Shown: positions 21,532 through 29,539 of the stretch, one piece after another
How the letters are laid out: every line of letters starts with the position of its first letter
Numbering within the stretch: the stretch's first letter is position 1
Virus record (IMG/VR): IMGVR_UViG_3300037427_001697
Coordinates: 1 to 54,489 of that record
Reading direction: 5' to 3' (one strand)
DNA: 54,489 nt
Origin: a virus
Notes under the pieces: generated by a model
Databases searched by the model: none
Told to the model about the DNA's origin: nothing
Seen by the model: the letters and a program-made list of their open reading frames with translations, nothing else
Made by a program: the position numbers and the translations under genes

Positions 21532-22670
21532 GTTGGATTGATAAATGGTCTAATCAAGAAATAGCATATGTTGTTTCAGCATCAGCAAGGCATGTATCTT
21601 GGGATAGAATGGCAAGAAACTTTAACAGAAAGTTTGACACAACTGTTTCGGGCAACACTCTTAAAAAATTATATAGAATGCTGACTGAAAATAATGTAGA
21701 TTATCCCCAAGAAGAAATTGATTTTATACATAAGTGCCATCATAATCTTATGACTGAAAAACAAACTATAATGGCTTACGGAGAAGTATTTGGTAAGCCT
21801 CTCAACATTAAAAGATGGGAAAATCTTTTGAAACAAACCCCATCGAAAGAAATTCAAGAGGCAATTAAACCTCAAAAAGAAAATAAAAATAAGGAAGTGA
21901 AAAATATGAAAAGAAGTAAATATACGAAAGAAGAAATTAAGCAAATAAGGGCTTGTAAAAGTGCAAAAGAAGCAAGAGTTCTTGCTAAATCATTTGGCAG
22001 AAACCCACCGGCAGTTGAACGCCAATGGTATATTGTTAGAAAGAAGCCTAAAAGCAGTTCTAAGAAAGAAAAACAAATGCAGACTATTAATGCCAAATTG
22101 CTTAAAGCCGGATTATCCGATAATAATGGCTATTCAAAGAAGCAAAGAGAATTACTTGGCCTTGATTATTGGCCTCCAAGAAGATTTGATATGGAATCTA
22201 AAATTGGTGATAAGATAACAAAGGAAGATGCAGAAAAGTTTGTAGCACTAAAGAATGCTCATATTAAAAATATGGGAACAAGAAAAAGAAGAACTGAATC
22301 TAAGTATTTAGATGTAGAAACAGTAAATCGTTCTATTGTTGTAAAGCCTAAGAAATCTAAAAAGGTTCTTTGGACAGAAGAACAAGATTTTGATATTCTT
22401 TGTAATTTTTATGAATTATCAATAGATGAAGCAAGAGAGAAATTCAATAAATCTTATGCTGAAATAGCAGGTAGATTAGAATACATCGTTGATAGCACAG
22501 AACCTCAACACCATTCAATGCTTATAGAAGCCTCTAAGGTCATTAACAAGCGTAAGGCTAAGTCGGCCAAGCCGTCAAAACCAAGCCGTAGAGAGCGAAG
22601 GATAGCAAGAAAACAGGCAAAATTACAGAAGAGAATTGATAAGATTAAGAAACAACTAAGGAGAGATTAA
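21528..22670 (+). CDS. Myb/SANT-like multi-repeat DNA-binding protein
   Basis: A 380-residue basic protein with at least three helix-turn-helix-type repeats, each starting with an aromatic residue and Glu pairs: WSNQEIAYVVSASAR (7-21), KYTKEEIKQIRACKS (near 130), and WTEEQDFDILCNFY (near 285). These recall Myb/SANT repeats. Linkers are Lys-rich and the C-terminus (residues 345-380) is extremely basic (RRERRIARKQAKLQKR). It overlaps the E1-like gene by four bases and the JAMM gene follows after one base. It may bind viral DNA or be a substrate or target of the ubiquitin-like pathway; that link is from position only. Confidence 0.65.
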   Translation: MSWIDKWSNQEIAYVVSASARHVSWDRMARNFNRKFDTTVSGNTLKKLYRMLTENNVDYPQEEIDFIHKCHHNLMTEKQTIMAYGEVFGKPLNIKRWENLLKQTPSKEIQEAIKPQKENKNKEVKNMKRSKYTKEEIKQIRACKSAKEARVLAKSFGRNPPAVERQWYIVRKKPKSSSKKEKQMQTINAKLLKAGLSDNNGYSKKQRELLGLDYWPPRRFDMESKIGDKITKEDAEKFVALKNAHIKNMGTRKRRTESKYLDVETVNRSIVVKPKKSKKVLWTEEQDFDILCNFYELSIDEAREKFNKSYAEIAGRLEYIVDSTEPQHHSMLIEASKVINKRKAKSAKPSKPSRRERRIARKQAKLQKRIDKIKKQLRRD

Positions 22671-22671
22671 A

Positions 22672-23256
22672 ATGGGTAAAATAAAAGACCACTATTTCAA
22701 AGAAATTAATAGTGATGATGATGGATATGATAAATATTTAGAAGAAATAGAAATAGCAAGAGTGGAGGCTGAATATCATGTAATGTCAGCATATGAAGAT
22801 ATTGTTAAAGAAAGATTAGATGGTGTTCCACATGATGATAAAGCATTATTAGAGATGGTAGCATTTCATAATATAGAATTTCATGATGCTATTTGGCATG
22901 CTTCAACTAACATACTACCGGCTTTAGAAGTTCAAGTTGTTATTGATGCAAAGAATGATTGTTATGTTTCATCCGGTTCATCCGGTTTTGTTGATTTTGG
23001 TTCTGTTCCTAAAGGAATGAAAATGCCTGTTAGATGTTGGATTCATACACACCCATTCGGTAGTGCTTATTTTAGTGGAACAGATATTAGCACAGTATCT
23101 ATTTGGCAACCATTGATGGAAACTGCTTATGTTTTAGGTGGCAAAGGCCACTATGGTTTTTGGGAAAACGATAAACCTAAACAATTAGATATTTATGTTA
23201 ATCACGAATTAGAAAGAACCCAAACATGGAATCAATATGGAAATGAAGAGGAATGA
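22672..23256 (+). CDS. JAMM/MPN+ (JAB) zinc peptidase, deubiquitinase-like
   Basis: A 194-residue protein with a complete JAMM signature: His125-Thr-His127-Pro, six residues, Ser135, two residues, Asp138. The catalytic Glu should lie upstream; Glu69 (NIEFHDAIW) is a candidate. JAMM enzymes cleave after Gly-Gly of ubiquitin-like proteins (Rpn11, archaeal JAMM1, bacterial QbsD and Mec). Residues 1-60 are an acidic helical extension. The gene follows the Myb-like gene by one base and lies in one transcript with the E1-like gene. AAGGAG precedes it. No NlpC/P60 domain is present, unlike lambda tail protein K. Confidence 0.8.
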   Translation: MGKIKDHYFKEINSDDDGYDKYLEEIEIARVEAEYHVMSAYEDIVKERLDGVPHDDKALLEMVAFHNIEFHDAIWHASTNILPALEVQVVIDAKNDCYVSSGSSGFVDFGSVPKGMKMPVRCWIHTHPFGSAYFSGTDISTVSIWQPLMETAYVLGGKGHYGFWENDKPKQLDIYVNHELERTQTWNQYGNEEE

Positions 23257-23258
23257 AT

Positions 23259-23522
23259 ATGTATAATAAAAGAAAACAAAAGAAAAGAGAATATGGAGAA
23301 GTCATTGTAGATGAAGAACCTAAAACTCTTCTTGAAAGACAAAGAAGGCATCAAGAAAGACACCCTAATGATAAAAACATTAGAAGGGAAGATAGAGGCA
23401 TTACTTGGTCTAAAGAAACAGAAAGAGACAAAAGACTGAAACAGTTTTACAAAACTCATACATCAGTATGGGTTTCCGAAACTGCAAGAGGTTGGGTTGC
23501 TTTACCATCGGAGGAAGAGTAA
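23259..23522 (+). CDS. Small basic hypothetical protein
   Basis: An 87-residue protein rich in Lys, Arg and Glu (MYNKRKQKKREYGEV at the start; LERQRRHQERHP). I chose ATG 23259, seven bases after GAGG; ATG 23253 is also possible. It shares one base with the GroES-like gene. Possibly nucleic-acid binding; family unknown. Confidence 0.55.
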   Translation: MYNKRKQKKREYGEVIVDEEPKTLLERQRRHQERHPNDKNIRREDRGITWSKETERDKRLKQFYKTHTSVWVSETARGWVALPSEEE

Positions 23523-23770
23523 TGAGGGCTATTGGAGATTATTGCATAATTAAACTTGAGAACTCAACTTCTTCAAGTGGTATTCAAATTAAAACTGATG
23601 GAAGAGGGCTTGTTGTTTCATGTCCTAAATATCCCGAATTAGAAGGACAAGAAGTTCTATTTGATGATAGACATAGATTCCCAACACATGAAGATATGAT
23701 TTTTGTTCCAACAGAAAACTTGTTGGGAGTATTTTCTAAAACAAAACAAACTAAGTTGGTGAAAGAATGA
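23522..23770 (+). CDS. groES: GroES-like (Cpn10) co-chaperonin
   Basis: An 82-residue protein with the Cpn10 pattern: IGDYCIIKLE, a mobile loop NSTSSSGIQI, GLVVSCPK, GQEVLFDD, DMIFVPTENLLGVF. It is slightly shorter than GroES (about 97). It caps a GroEL ring. GGAGG lies nine bases before the ATG, and the GroEL-like gene follows after one small gene, as in bacterial groESL. The frame from 23468 is longer but unsupported. Confidence 0.8.
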   Translation: MRAIGDYCIIKLENSTSSSGIQIKTDGRGLVVSCPKYPELEGQEVLFDDRHRFPTHEDMIFVPTENLLGVFSKTKQTKLVKE

Positions 23771-23934
23771 AGGAAATAAATATTAATTCATTACCATTTA
23801 CGGAACAACAATGGAGTTTCATAATGAAGATGAGAGACGACCTAAATATGACAACAAATGAGATTCTTGTTTATTTACTACAAGAAGGAATTAAAGAAAC
23901 ACAATATAGGAGAGGAAAGAATGATACTGAATGA
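23767..23934 (+). CDS. Small protein between GroES-like and GroEL-like genes
   Basis: A 55-residue protein starting MKEININSLPFTEQQWSF. It overlaps the GroES-like gene by four bases and the GroEL-like gene by 14. GGTGA precedes it. Residues 19-45 read as a ribbon-helix-helix-like helix pair (MKMRDDLNMTTNEILVYLLQ). It might be a small DNA-binding regulator; tentative. Confidence 0.5.
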   Translation: MKEININSLPFTEQQWSFIMKMRDDLNMTTNEILVYLLQEGIKETQYRRGKNDTE

Positions 23935-25435
23935 TAGAATAGAAGTTAAAAAGAAATTGTTAGAAGGAATTAATTTAGTTGCTAATACAGTAAAACCTAC
24001 ACTTGGCCCACAAGCCAAAACAGTTATACTGCAAGGTAATCCACCCATTATTATTAATGACGGAGTTACCATTACAAAGTATATTTCTCATGAAGACCCG
24101 TATGTTCAAATGGGAATACAATTAGTTCAAAACTTAGCAAGTAAAGCACAAGATAATTCGGGCGATGGAACAACTACCGCTTGTATTTTAGCACAGGCTT
24201 TTTGTAATAATTTAGTTGATTTTGGAGAAGATATGTCAATTCATGATTTTAATAACTTAATTAGCGATTTAAGAGATACGATGATTAATTATTTAGATAC
24301 TTATGTTGTTGAAGTAGAAAACGACGATGTTCTTAATGTTGCTACAATAGCGGCAAACAATGACAGGCATCTTGGTAGTCTAATTAAAGGAGCAATTGAT
24401 GAAGTAGGAAGAGACGGTATTATCACCGTTGAAGAATCTAATAATTATAATACAGAAATTGAGATTAGAAAAGGTATGGAAATCAATGAAGGCTATCTAA
24501 GTCATTTGATGTGCAATACTGAAAATGGCCGTGTTGAGTTTGATAATCCATTGGTGTTTATGTCTAATGTTTCTATTAGAAAGTTTAGCGATATTATGCC
24601 ACTATTAGAATTTAGTTCAGCAAACAACCGGCCTCTTGTTATTTTCTGTAAAGGGTTTGATGGTTCAGCCATGAATAATTTAGTTATGAATCTTTTACAA
24701 AAGACTATTCAATGTGCAGTTGTCCTTTCACCTAATTTTGGTGATGAACAAATAAATGAATTAGGAGATATGGCTTGTGCATTAGGTGGAAGAGTTTTTG
24801 TTGAAGAAAGCAAAGACGACCCTAAAGTTTTCACTCTTTTAGATTTAGGAACTTGTAAGAAAGTATCTATTACCAAAGAATCAACTACCTTTATTGGAAC
24901 AAATGAAGAAAAAGAATATGAGATTCTAAGTAGAATTGAAACGCTTAAGAAACAGGCTAAAGATACTAAAGGACATCAAGTAGCAAGAATCAAAAACAGA
25001 ATAGCAAAACTTAGCGGGGGAGTTGCCACAATTAGAATTGGTGCTTCTTCATCTATTGAAATGCGAGAAACTAAAGAAAGACTTGATGATGCTTTACATG
25101 CAACAAAGGCCGCATTAGAAGAAGGAATTGTAGTTGGTGGAGGAACATTATATGCTAAATTAGCAAAAGACGATACTTTACCGAAGTGGTTCACATATTC
25201 TTTAAAACAACCAATGCTAACATTGATTGAAAATAGCGGTGATGTTTCATCAAAATTAGAAATTGATGTTTCTTCCGGTATGGGCTACAATGCTCTTACT
25301 AATAAGATAGAAAACTTAGAAGAAGCAGGAGTCTTTGACCCATATAAGGTAGTTAAGAATAGTTTCTTGGCGGCATTATCAATAGCATCTTTATTCTACT
25401 CAACAGATGTAGCAGTATTATTGCCGGAGGCTTAA
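23921..25435 (+). CDS. groEL: GroEL-like group I chaperonin
   Basis: A 504-residue chaperonin of the bacterial/organelle group I type, not the thermosome type. Landmarks: TVKPTLGPQAKTV near residue 21, GDGTTTA near 83, DGIITVEES, the apical region FNNP-equivalent stretch, ERLDDALHATKAALEEGIVVGGG, and VFDPYKV near the end. It lacks the Gly-Gly-Met tail and is shorter than GroEL (about 540). The ATG at 23921 has AGGAGAGG upstream. With the GroES-like gene it forms a viral folding machine, as described for some large phages, perhaps for capsid or tail proteins. Confidence 0.92.
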   Translation: MILNDRIEVKKKLLEGINLVANTVKPTLGPQAKTVILQGNPPIIINDGVTITKYISHEDPYVQMGIQLVQNLASKAQDNSGDGTTTACILAQAFCNNLVDFGEDMSIHDFNNLISDLRDTMINYLDTYVVEVENDDVLNVATIAANNDRHLGSLIKGAIDEVGRDGIITVEESNNYNTEIEIRKGMEINEGYLSHLMCNTENGRVEFDNPLVFMSNVSIRKFSDIMPLLEFSSANNRPLVIFCKGFDGSAMNNLVMNLLQKTIQCAVVLSPNFGDEQINELGDMACALGGRVFVEESKDDPKVFTLLDLGTCKKVSITKESTTFIGTNEEKEYEILSRIETLKKQAKDTKGHQVARIKNRIAKLSGGVATIRIGASSSIEMRETKERLDDALHATKAALEEGIVVGGGTLYAKLAKDDTLPKWFTYSLKQPMLTLIENSGDVSSKLEIDVSSGMGYNALTNKIENLEEAGVFDPYKVVKNSFLAALSIASLFYSTDVAVLLPEA

Positions 25436-25437
25436 GT

Positions 25438-25635
25438 ATGGGATATAGAGAAATGAAAAACTTAGCGTGTTATATTGCTACTAATATTTATGATTGGGAT
25501 AAGCAAGATATAGAAGATATGGTAGAACAGGTAGGTTGTATTGAAACCGTAGTTGATTTTCTTATGGCATATGAACACAGATTCGGTGTTGATTTGAAAG
25601 ATAAAATTGAATGGGCGTTATTGTCGGAGGCTTGA
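25438..25635 (+). CDS. Small acidic hypothetical protein
   Basis: A 65-residue helical acidic protein starting MGYREMKNLACYIATN. CGGAGG lies upstream, inside the end of the chaperonin gene. Its own end supplies the ribosome site of the next gene. No family recognised. Confidence 0.6.
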   Translation: MGYREMKNLACYIATNIYDWDKQDIEDMVEQVGCIETVVDFLMAYEHRFGVDLKDKIEWALLSEA

Positions 25636-25637
25636 TT

Positions 25638-25742
25638 ATGGAAAAAGAAATCGTAAGAATGACAACTGTTTATTCCGATGGTTCAATGATTATTCTTGTT
25701 AAAGACGGGAATGTATTTAGAATTGAACGGAGGAACAAATAA
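25638..25742 (+). CDS. Very small beta-rich protein
   Basis: A 34-residue frame (MEKEIVRMTTVYSDGS at the start, then MIILVKDGNVFRIERR) resembling a beta hairpin. CGGAGG lies eight bases before the ATG, and the stop overlaps the next start. Translation is likely; function unknown. Confidence 0.5.
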   Translation: MEKEIVRMTTVYSDGSMIILVKDGNVFRIERRNK

Positions 25743-25843
25743 TGGACTGTTCAAGATGTAAAAGGCGTATAAGACCAACAGATGCTTATTATGTAAGACG
25801 ATACGGTGTATGTGAGAAGTGCATAAAGGTGATGAGAAAATGA
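25742..25843 (+). CDS. Very small zinc-finger protein
   Basis: A 33-residue basic protein with CSRC and CEKC, a complete minimal zinc site, and many Arg residues. CGGAGG precedes it. Likely nucleic-acid binding. Confidence 0.5.
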   Translation: MDCSRCKRRIRPTDAYYVRRYGVCEKCIKVMRK

Positions 25844-26238
25844 AAAAGAAAGCAATAACAGTTAATTTACCTGCTCCGCATAAAGCAAGAGTAAAGTGTC
25901 CTATTTGTTTAGGAAACAAATGTAATGTCTGTAAAATGACAGGTGAATTAGCAATAGAAGTTGCTCCTAAAATACCTATTCAAAGAGCGCATATCATAAA
26001 ATATGTTGCTGAAAACATACATGAAGTTGCTCAAGAATTAACTCTTAAGTGGGGATTAGTTCCTAAAATAAATACTAAAGAAGTTATAGAAGTAAATAGC
26101 GGTCAATATGAAGTGGTTCAAGTTTCTTCATTAGGAGGCGCATGTTGGATAGTTAATCGTATTGATGAATTAGATACACCAAGATACTTTACATCAAGAC
26201 AGGATTTAGATAAATTCAAACAGGGGTGGCTAACATGA
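25840..26238 (+). CDS. Protein with zinc knuckle and beta-rich C-terminus
   Basis: A 132-residue protein. CPICLGNKCNVCKMTGE (19-35) is a DnaJ-like four-cysteine knuckle. The C-terminal half has IEVNSGQYEVVQVSSLGGACWIVNR-type strands (named by first and last residues only). AAGGTG precedes the ATG at 25840, and the gene overlaps its neighbours. Function unknown. Confidence 0.55.
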   Translation: MKKKAITVNLPAPHKARVKCPICLGNKCNVCKMTGELAIEVAPKIPIQRAHIIKYVAENIHEVAQELTLKWGLVPKINTKEVIEVNSGQYEVVQVSSLGGACWIVNRIDELDTPRYFTSRQDLDKFKQGWLT

Positions 26239-26435
26239 CAGATGGATTAGAAGTTATTGGAACTATTATCCGTGATGATAGCATGGAATGTAAAATTAAA
26301 AGAGGTAAATACAGGAATATTGAAGTCTTGGATATTCGCTGGTTTAAAGATAATTTACCAACAATGAAAGGTGTTCGGGTGAACATGGAAGAAGCAAAAT
26401 TATTATTACAAATATTAGGGAGAGAGATAGAATGA
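26235..26435 (+). CDS. Small beta-rich hypothetical protein
   Basis: A 66-residue protein starting MTDGLEVIGTIIRDD with alternating strands (CKIKRGKYRNIEVLDIRW) and a C-terminal helix (NMEEAKLLLQILGRE). It has a possible small beta-barrel or OB-like shape. AGGGGTGG precedes it. Unknown. Confidence 0.55.
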   Translation: MTDGLEVIGTIIRDDSMECKIKRGKYRNIEVLDIRWFKDNLPTMKGVRVNMEEAKLLLQILGREIE

Positions 26436-26704
26436 AAAGAATAAGCGTAGTTCAAGCCAAAAAGAGTTTGAAGAAAGCAAACGAAGATAGACAGTATGGA
26501 CATGGTTCAGTAGATTTATTCATTAACTGTTCAGCAGATTTAATGGATTTATTTGCACAGTATTTGGAAAGTCAAATGACTGTTCCACCAAGAAAAGGGG
26601 CAGGAAGTAGAGTTCAAAGACTTCATGTTGAATTAGCATACAGTAGATTTTACAAAACATTAAGAGATTTTATGGATAAAGGAGTTGAAGAAGATGAACA
26701 ATAA
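26432..26704 (+). CDS. Small hypothetical helical protein
   Basis: A 90-residue protein starting MKRISVVQAKKSLKKAN, helical with a basic middle (PPRKGAGSRVQRL). It overlaps both neighbours and has GGGAGAGA upstream. No family recognised. Confidence 0.55.
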   Translation: MKRISVVQAKKSLKKANEDRQYGHGSVDLFINCSADLMDLFAQYLESQMTVPPRKGAGSRVQRLHVELAYSRFYKTLRDFMDKGVEEDEQ

Positions 26705-27050
26705 ATTATTTTTAATAACAACAAATGATAAGAAGTTTGATGAATGGGCTAAGAAACAAAAGAAAGCACTTAATGATGTTGAATTAGAACATTTTAATAT
26801 GGGATATGCAGGTATCGCTAAAGGTAATTACTTAGCAAGAGCCTCTTTTGTTTGTTATTGGGAGATTTATTCCCATAACGATTTAGCAAGATTAGCACCT
26901 GCTATTACTCAAGCAACTTTTATTCATATGATGCACCGCTTTATTGAAAGAGGCAACCAAGAAGAAATACATACTATACAACAAATCATGGCTAACTTCT
27001 TGAGATTGCTTCAAAGATTAGATGGGGAAGAATCAAATGAAGAAGAATGA
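26694..27050 (+). CDS. Hypothetical helical protein
   Basis: A 118-residue protein starting MNNKLFLITTNDKKFDEW with long helices (LARLAPAITQATFIHMMHRF) and an acidic tail (DGEESNEEE). ATG 26694 follows AGGAG. Function unknown. Confidence 0.6.
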   Translation: MNNKLFLITTNDKKFDEWAKKQKKALNDVELEHFNMGYAGIAKGNYLARASFVCYWEIYSHNDLARLAPAITQATFIHMMHRFIERGNQEEIHTIQQIMANFLRLLQRLDGEESNEEE

Positions 27051-27255
27051 ATGGATTTACTTAGCAAATGCTATGTGGACATATGCTGAAAAGCATGACG
27101 GGAAAATCAGTAGCCTGTTAAAAGAACTGATAAAAAATATAAATGAAAATATGGAAGTGATTATAGATGACATGGGAACGAATGGCAAGGTTATTAGAAG
27201 CGAGCGATACTCTAACACCAACGCAACAGATAAAAATGATAGGAAACGCTCTTGA
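27037..27255 (+). CDS. Hypothetical small protein overlapping the ligase start
   Basis: A 72-residue frame starting MKKNEWIYLANAMWTYAEK. The first 43 residues look like a normal helix; the last 29, where it overlaps the ligase by 89 bases, are low in hydrophobic residues and may be random. GGGGAAG precedes the start. The real stop or ligase start could differ from this. Confidence 0.4.
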   Translation: MKKNEWIYLANAMWTYAEKHDGKISSLLKELIKNINENMEVIIDDMGTNGKVIRSERYSNTNATDKNDRKRS

Positions 27256-28702
27256 GAATTTTGAAAATAAAGGATTAGTATTATCTATTTTAGATAAAGA
27301 TAACCTTACTGCTAATAACTTAGGTTTAGCAAAGGCTAAGAAATGGTTAGCGAAGATATTTGATGTATTTGAAAGTGAAATAGATGGACTGTTAGCGGCT
27401 CATAATGATTTAGGAGATGCGATATATTATCTTGATGTTTCAGCAGAAACAGAAATAAAAGACGGTATGCCTTTACTAAGTGCTAAACTAATATTGGAAT
27501 TTAATTGTGGTAAAATTGATTCCGATGTTTTTACAAATGTAGAAACGGCTTTAGTCGGTATGTCTGCTAATGGCCGAAGATGGTTCATTAGGTATCTTCT
27601 AAGAACACCAAGAAACGGTATCAATAGAGGAACAGTCACGAAAATTATGGCTCATTACTACAAGAAGAAAGTTAAAGAGGTTAAGAAACACTTGAACTTT
27701 AATTCTATTGAAGTAGTTTGTTCTGCCTATGAAAGAGGAATAGAACCTCCATGTAATTTAACACACGGAAAGTTTGTAGCACCTATGTTAGCAAAAGAAG
27801 TGCCTATGAATAAGTGGCCAACTAACTTTGTTGTTGATTACAAGTATGATGGTAATAGGTATCAAATTCATATTGAAGATGGCAAGGTAATGATTTTTAA
27901 TCGTAAGGGTAAATTGGTAACAGTTCAATTCCCCGATATTGTTTTATTATGTGCAAAGTATGATATTAAGAACGCAATACTTGATGGTGAAATATATCCA
28001 ATAAAAGATGATGGAACACCTGCACCACATAAACTAATGGCTACAAGAGTTCATTCTAAGAATCATTTAGAAGCGGCAGAAAAGGTAAAGGTTGAATGGG
28101 TTATCTTTGATTGTCTTATGCTAAACGATGAAACTATTATGGATTTACCATACAATGAAAGGCTTGAGAAGATGAAAGATTTACCGAATCAAGCGCACCG
28201 AATAACAGAAGGCGATATTATGGCTTTTTATCATCAAGCAATTAATGATGGTTTTGAAGGTATTATCGTCAAAGATTCTTCAATGGCTTATGAAGCAGGG
28301 AAAAGAAGTGTTGGTTGGGCTAAATACAAACCACCACAAATTAATCTTGATGTAGTTATATTATCTACTAAGTATGGAGAAGGTAAAAGAGCAAATGTAT
28401 TCGGCACATTTGAATTAGGAGTAAAGTCCGACAATGGTTATCAAAGCGTTGGTTGGTGTGGTAGTGGTTTTTCCGATGAGGATTTAATCACACTAACAAA
28501 TACGCTAAGAAGAAATGTTGAGAAATTTGAGAATGGGCAGTTCTTTGTTTCACCTGTTGTAGTTTTAGAAGTTAAGGCTGATTTAGTTTCAAGAGATGAA
28601 AAGGACAACTTAGGCTTAAGATTCCCAAGATGTGTTAGAATTAGAGATGATAAGTTTGTTGCGGATATTAATACCTTAGAAGATGTGGAGAGATTAGAAT
28701 GA
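27167..28702 (+). CDS. lig: ATP-dependent DNA ligase
   Basis: A 511-residue ligase, typical for archaeal/eukaryotic type I. It joins nicks using ATP. Nucleotidyltransferase motifs: I KYDGNR with the adenylated Lys226, III ILDGEIYP, IV EGIIVKD, V WAKYKPP. An N-terminal helical DNA-binding domain (about 1-200) and a C-terminal OB domain are present. It would seal Okazaki fragments with the PCNA and polymerase encoded downstream. The ATG at 27167 sits after GGAAGTGA; Met6 is an alternative. Confidence 0.93.
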   Translation: MTWERMARLLEASDTLTPTQQIKMIGNALENFENKGLVLSILDKDNLTANNLGLAKAKKWLAKIFDVFESEIDGLLAAHNDLGDAIYYLDVSAETEIKDGMPLLSAKLILEFNCGKIDSDVFTNVETALVGMSANGRRWFIRYLLRTPRNGINRGTVTKIMAHYYKKKVKEVKKHLNFNSIEVVCSAYERGIEPPCNLTHGKFVAPMLAKEVPMNKWPTNFVVDYKYDGNRYQIHIEDGKVMIFNRKGKLVTVQFPDIVLLCAKYDIKNAILDGEIYPIKDDGTPAPHKLMATRVHSKNHLEAAEKVKVEWVIFDCLMLNDETIMDLPYNERLEKMKDLPNQAHRITEGDIMAFYHQAINDGFEGIIVKDSSMAYEAGKRSVGWAKYKPPQINLDVVILSTKYGEGKRANVFGTFELGVKSDNGYQSVGWCGSGFSDEDLITLTNTLRRNVEKFENGQFFVSPVVVLEVKADLVSRDEKDNLGLRFPRCVRIRDDKFVADINTLEDVERLE

Positions 28703-29088
28703 AAGGTGCATCATGGAATACTAAATACATGACAGATATATTTGGTAGAAGTATAAAGATAAGTGATTTATCAATGAACCAAACTAATCGTGAAATTAGG
28801 AATATCATGAGAAGAATAAGAACTCAATATGTTCATCTTCTTGGTTTATATCAAAGAAGATTTATTCTTTTACATCAACAAGGCGAAACAAACTATCAAA
28901 GAAAAGATGCCAAAAAGAAGATTGCTCAAACTTTAGGTATGCTTGAGAATGATAAATACGCTCTTGACGACCAAAGACATAAGCACATCATACTAACTGC
29001 TCTTAATTTTATAGAGAATGGAAATGATGATATTGGCTTAATTAAAGCAGTATTACAACAGGCGTTAGAACCAATGGAAGAGGAATGA
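28699..29088 (+). CDS. Hypothetical basic helical protein
   Basis: A 129-residue protein starting MKGASWNTKYMTDIFG, Arg/Gln-rich in the middle and helical throughout, with an acidic end. It shares four bases with the ligase gene and has GGAGAG upstream. A co-factor of ligase or a nucleoid-type protein is possible, but no family is recognised. Confidence 0.6.
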   Translation: MKGASWNTKYMTDIFGRSIKISDLSMNQTNREIRNIMRRIRTQYVHLLGLYQRRFILLHQQGETNYQRKDAKKKIAQTLGMLENDKYALDDQRHKHIILTALNFIENGNDDIGLIKAVLQQALEPMEEE

Positions 29089-29090
29089 TT

Positions 29091-29534
29091 ATGATTCAAG
29101 CAGGAGAAATGACAATTATTGATACCATAACTTATAGATGTATTAAAATTGATAAAGAAGGTTATGCTCATCTTAAAAATATATTACATGAGCAAGGCAG
29201 ACCTAAATTAGTATTACAGAAGTATTGTCCTTATATCAAAGATAATGCAATTGTTATTCCGGAGAAACCACAAATACCAAAACATAAACCAAAAACAAAG
29301 GTGAATATAACAAAACTGTTTAAGGAAAATACAGATTTACAAGTTTCTAATCAAGCAAGGTATTTCGTGGGTGAATGGGTTGAAACGGCTTTATGCAACT
29401 TAATAGCCAACGCAGAAGAAAATGCTATAAGCAGGGGCGATAGTCGAATAACTGCTGCACATTTCTTTTGGTTAGAAACAAATACTGCACCTAATGGATA
29501 TTGGCCGTCAAACATGGAATACATGAAGGAATGA
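29091..29534 (+). CDS. Protein with C-terminal histone fold
   Basis: A 147-residue protein. Residues about 71-130 match the histone-fold pattern of archaeal HMf: a short first helix (NITKLFKEN), DLQVSNQAR (like the helix entry RVSDDAR), a long central helix (YFVGEWVETALCNLIANAEENA), then SRGDSRITAAHFFWLE (like RHAGRKTIKAEDIELA). An N-terminal domain of about 55 residues and a Lys/Pro linker (KPQIPKHKPKTK) precede it. It could package viral DNA or act as a transcription factor subunit. AGAGG precedes the ATG at 29091. Confidence 0.55.
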   Translation: MIQAGEMTIIDTITYRCIKIDKEGYAHLKNILHEQGRPKLVLQKYCPYIKDNAIVIPEKPQIPKHKPKTKVNITKLFKENTDLQVSNQARYFVGEWVETALCNLIANAEENAISRGDSRITAAHFFWLETNTAPNGYWPSNMEYMKE

Positions 29535-29539
29535 TTATT

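Noticed and set aside
22672-23256. JAMM protein as a lambda K-like tail assembly peptidase
   Set aside because: It lacks an NlpC/P60 domain and lies in the early operon beside the E1-like gene, far from tail genes, so the ubiquitin-like pathway fits better.
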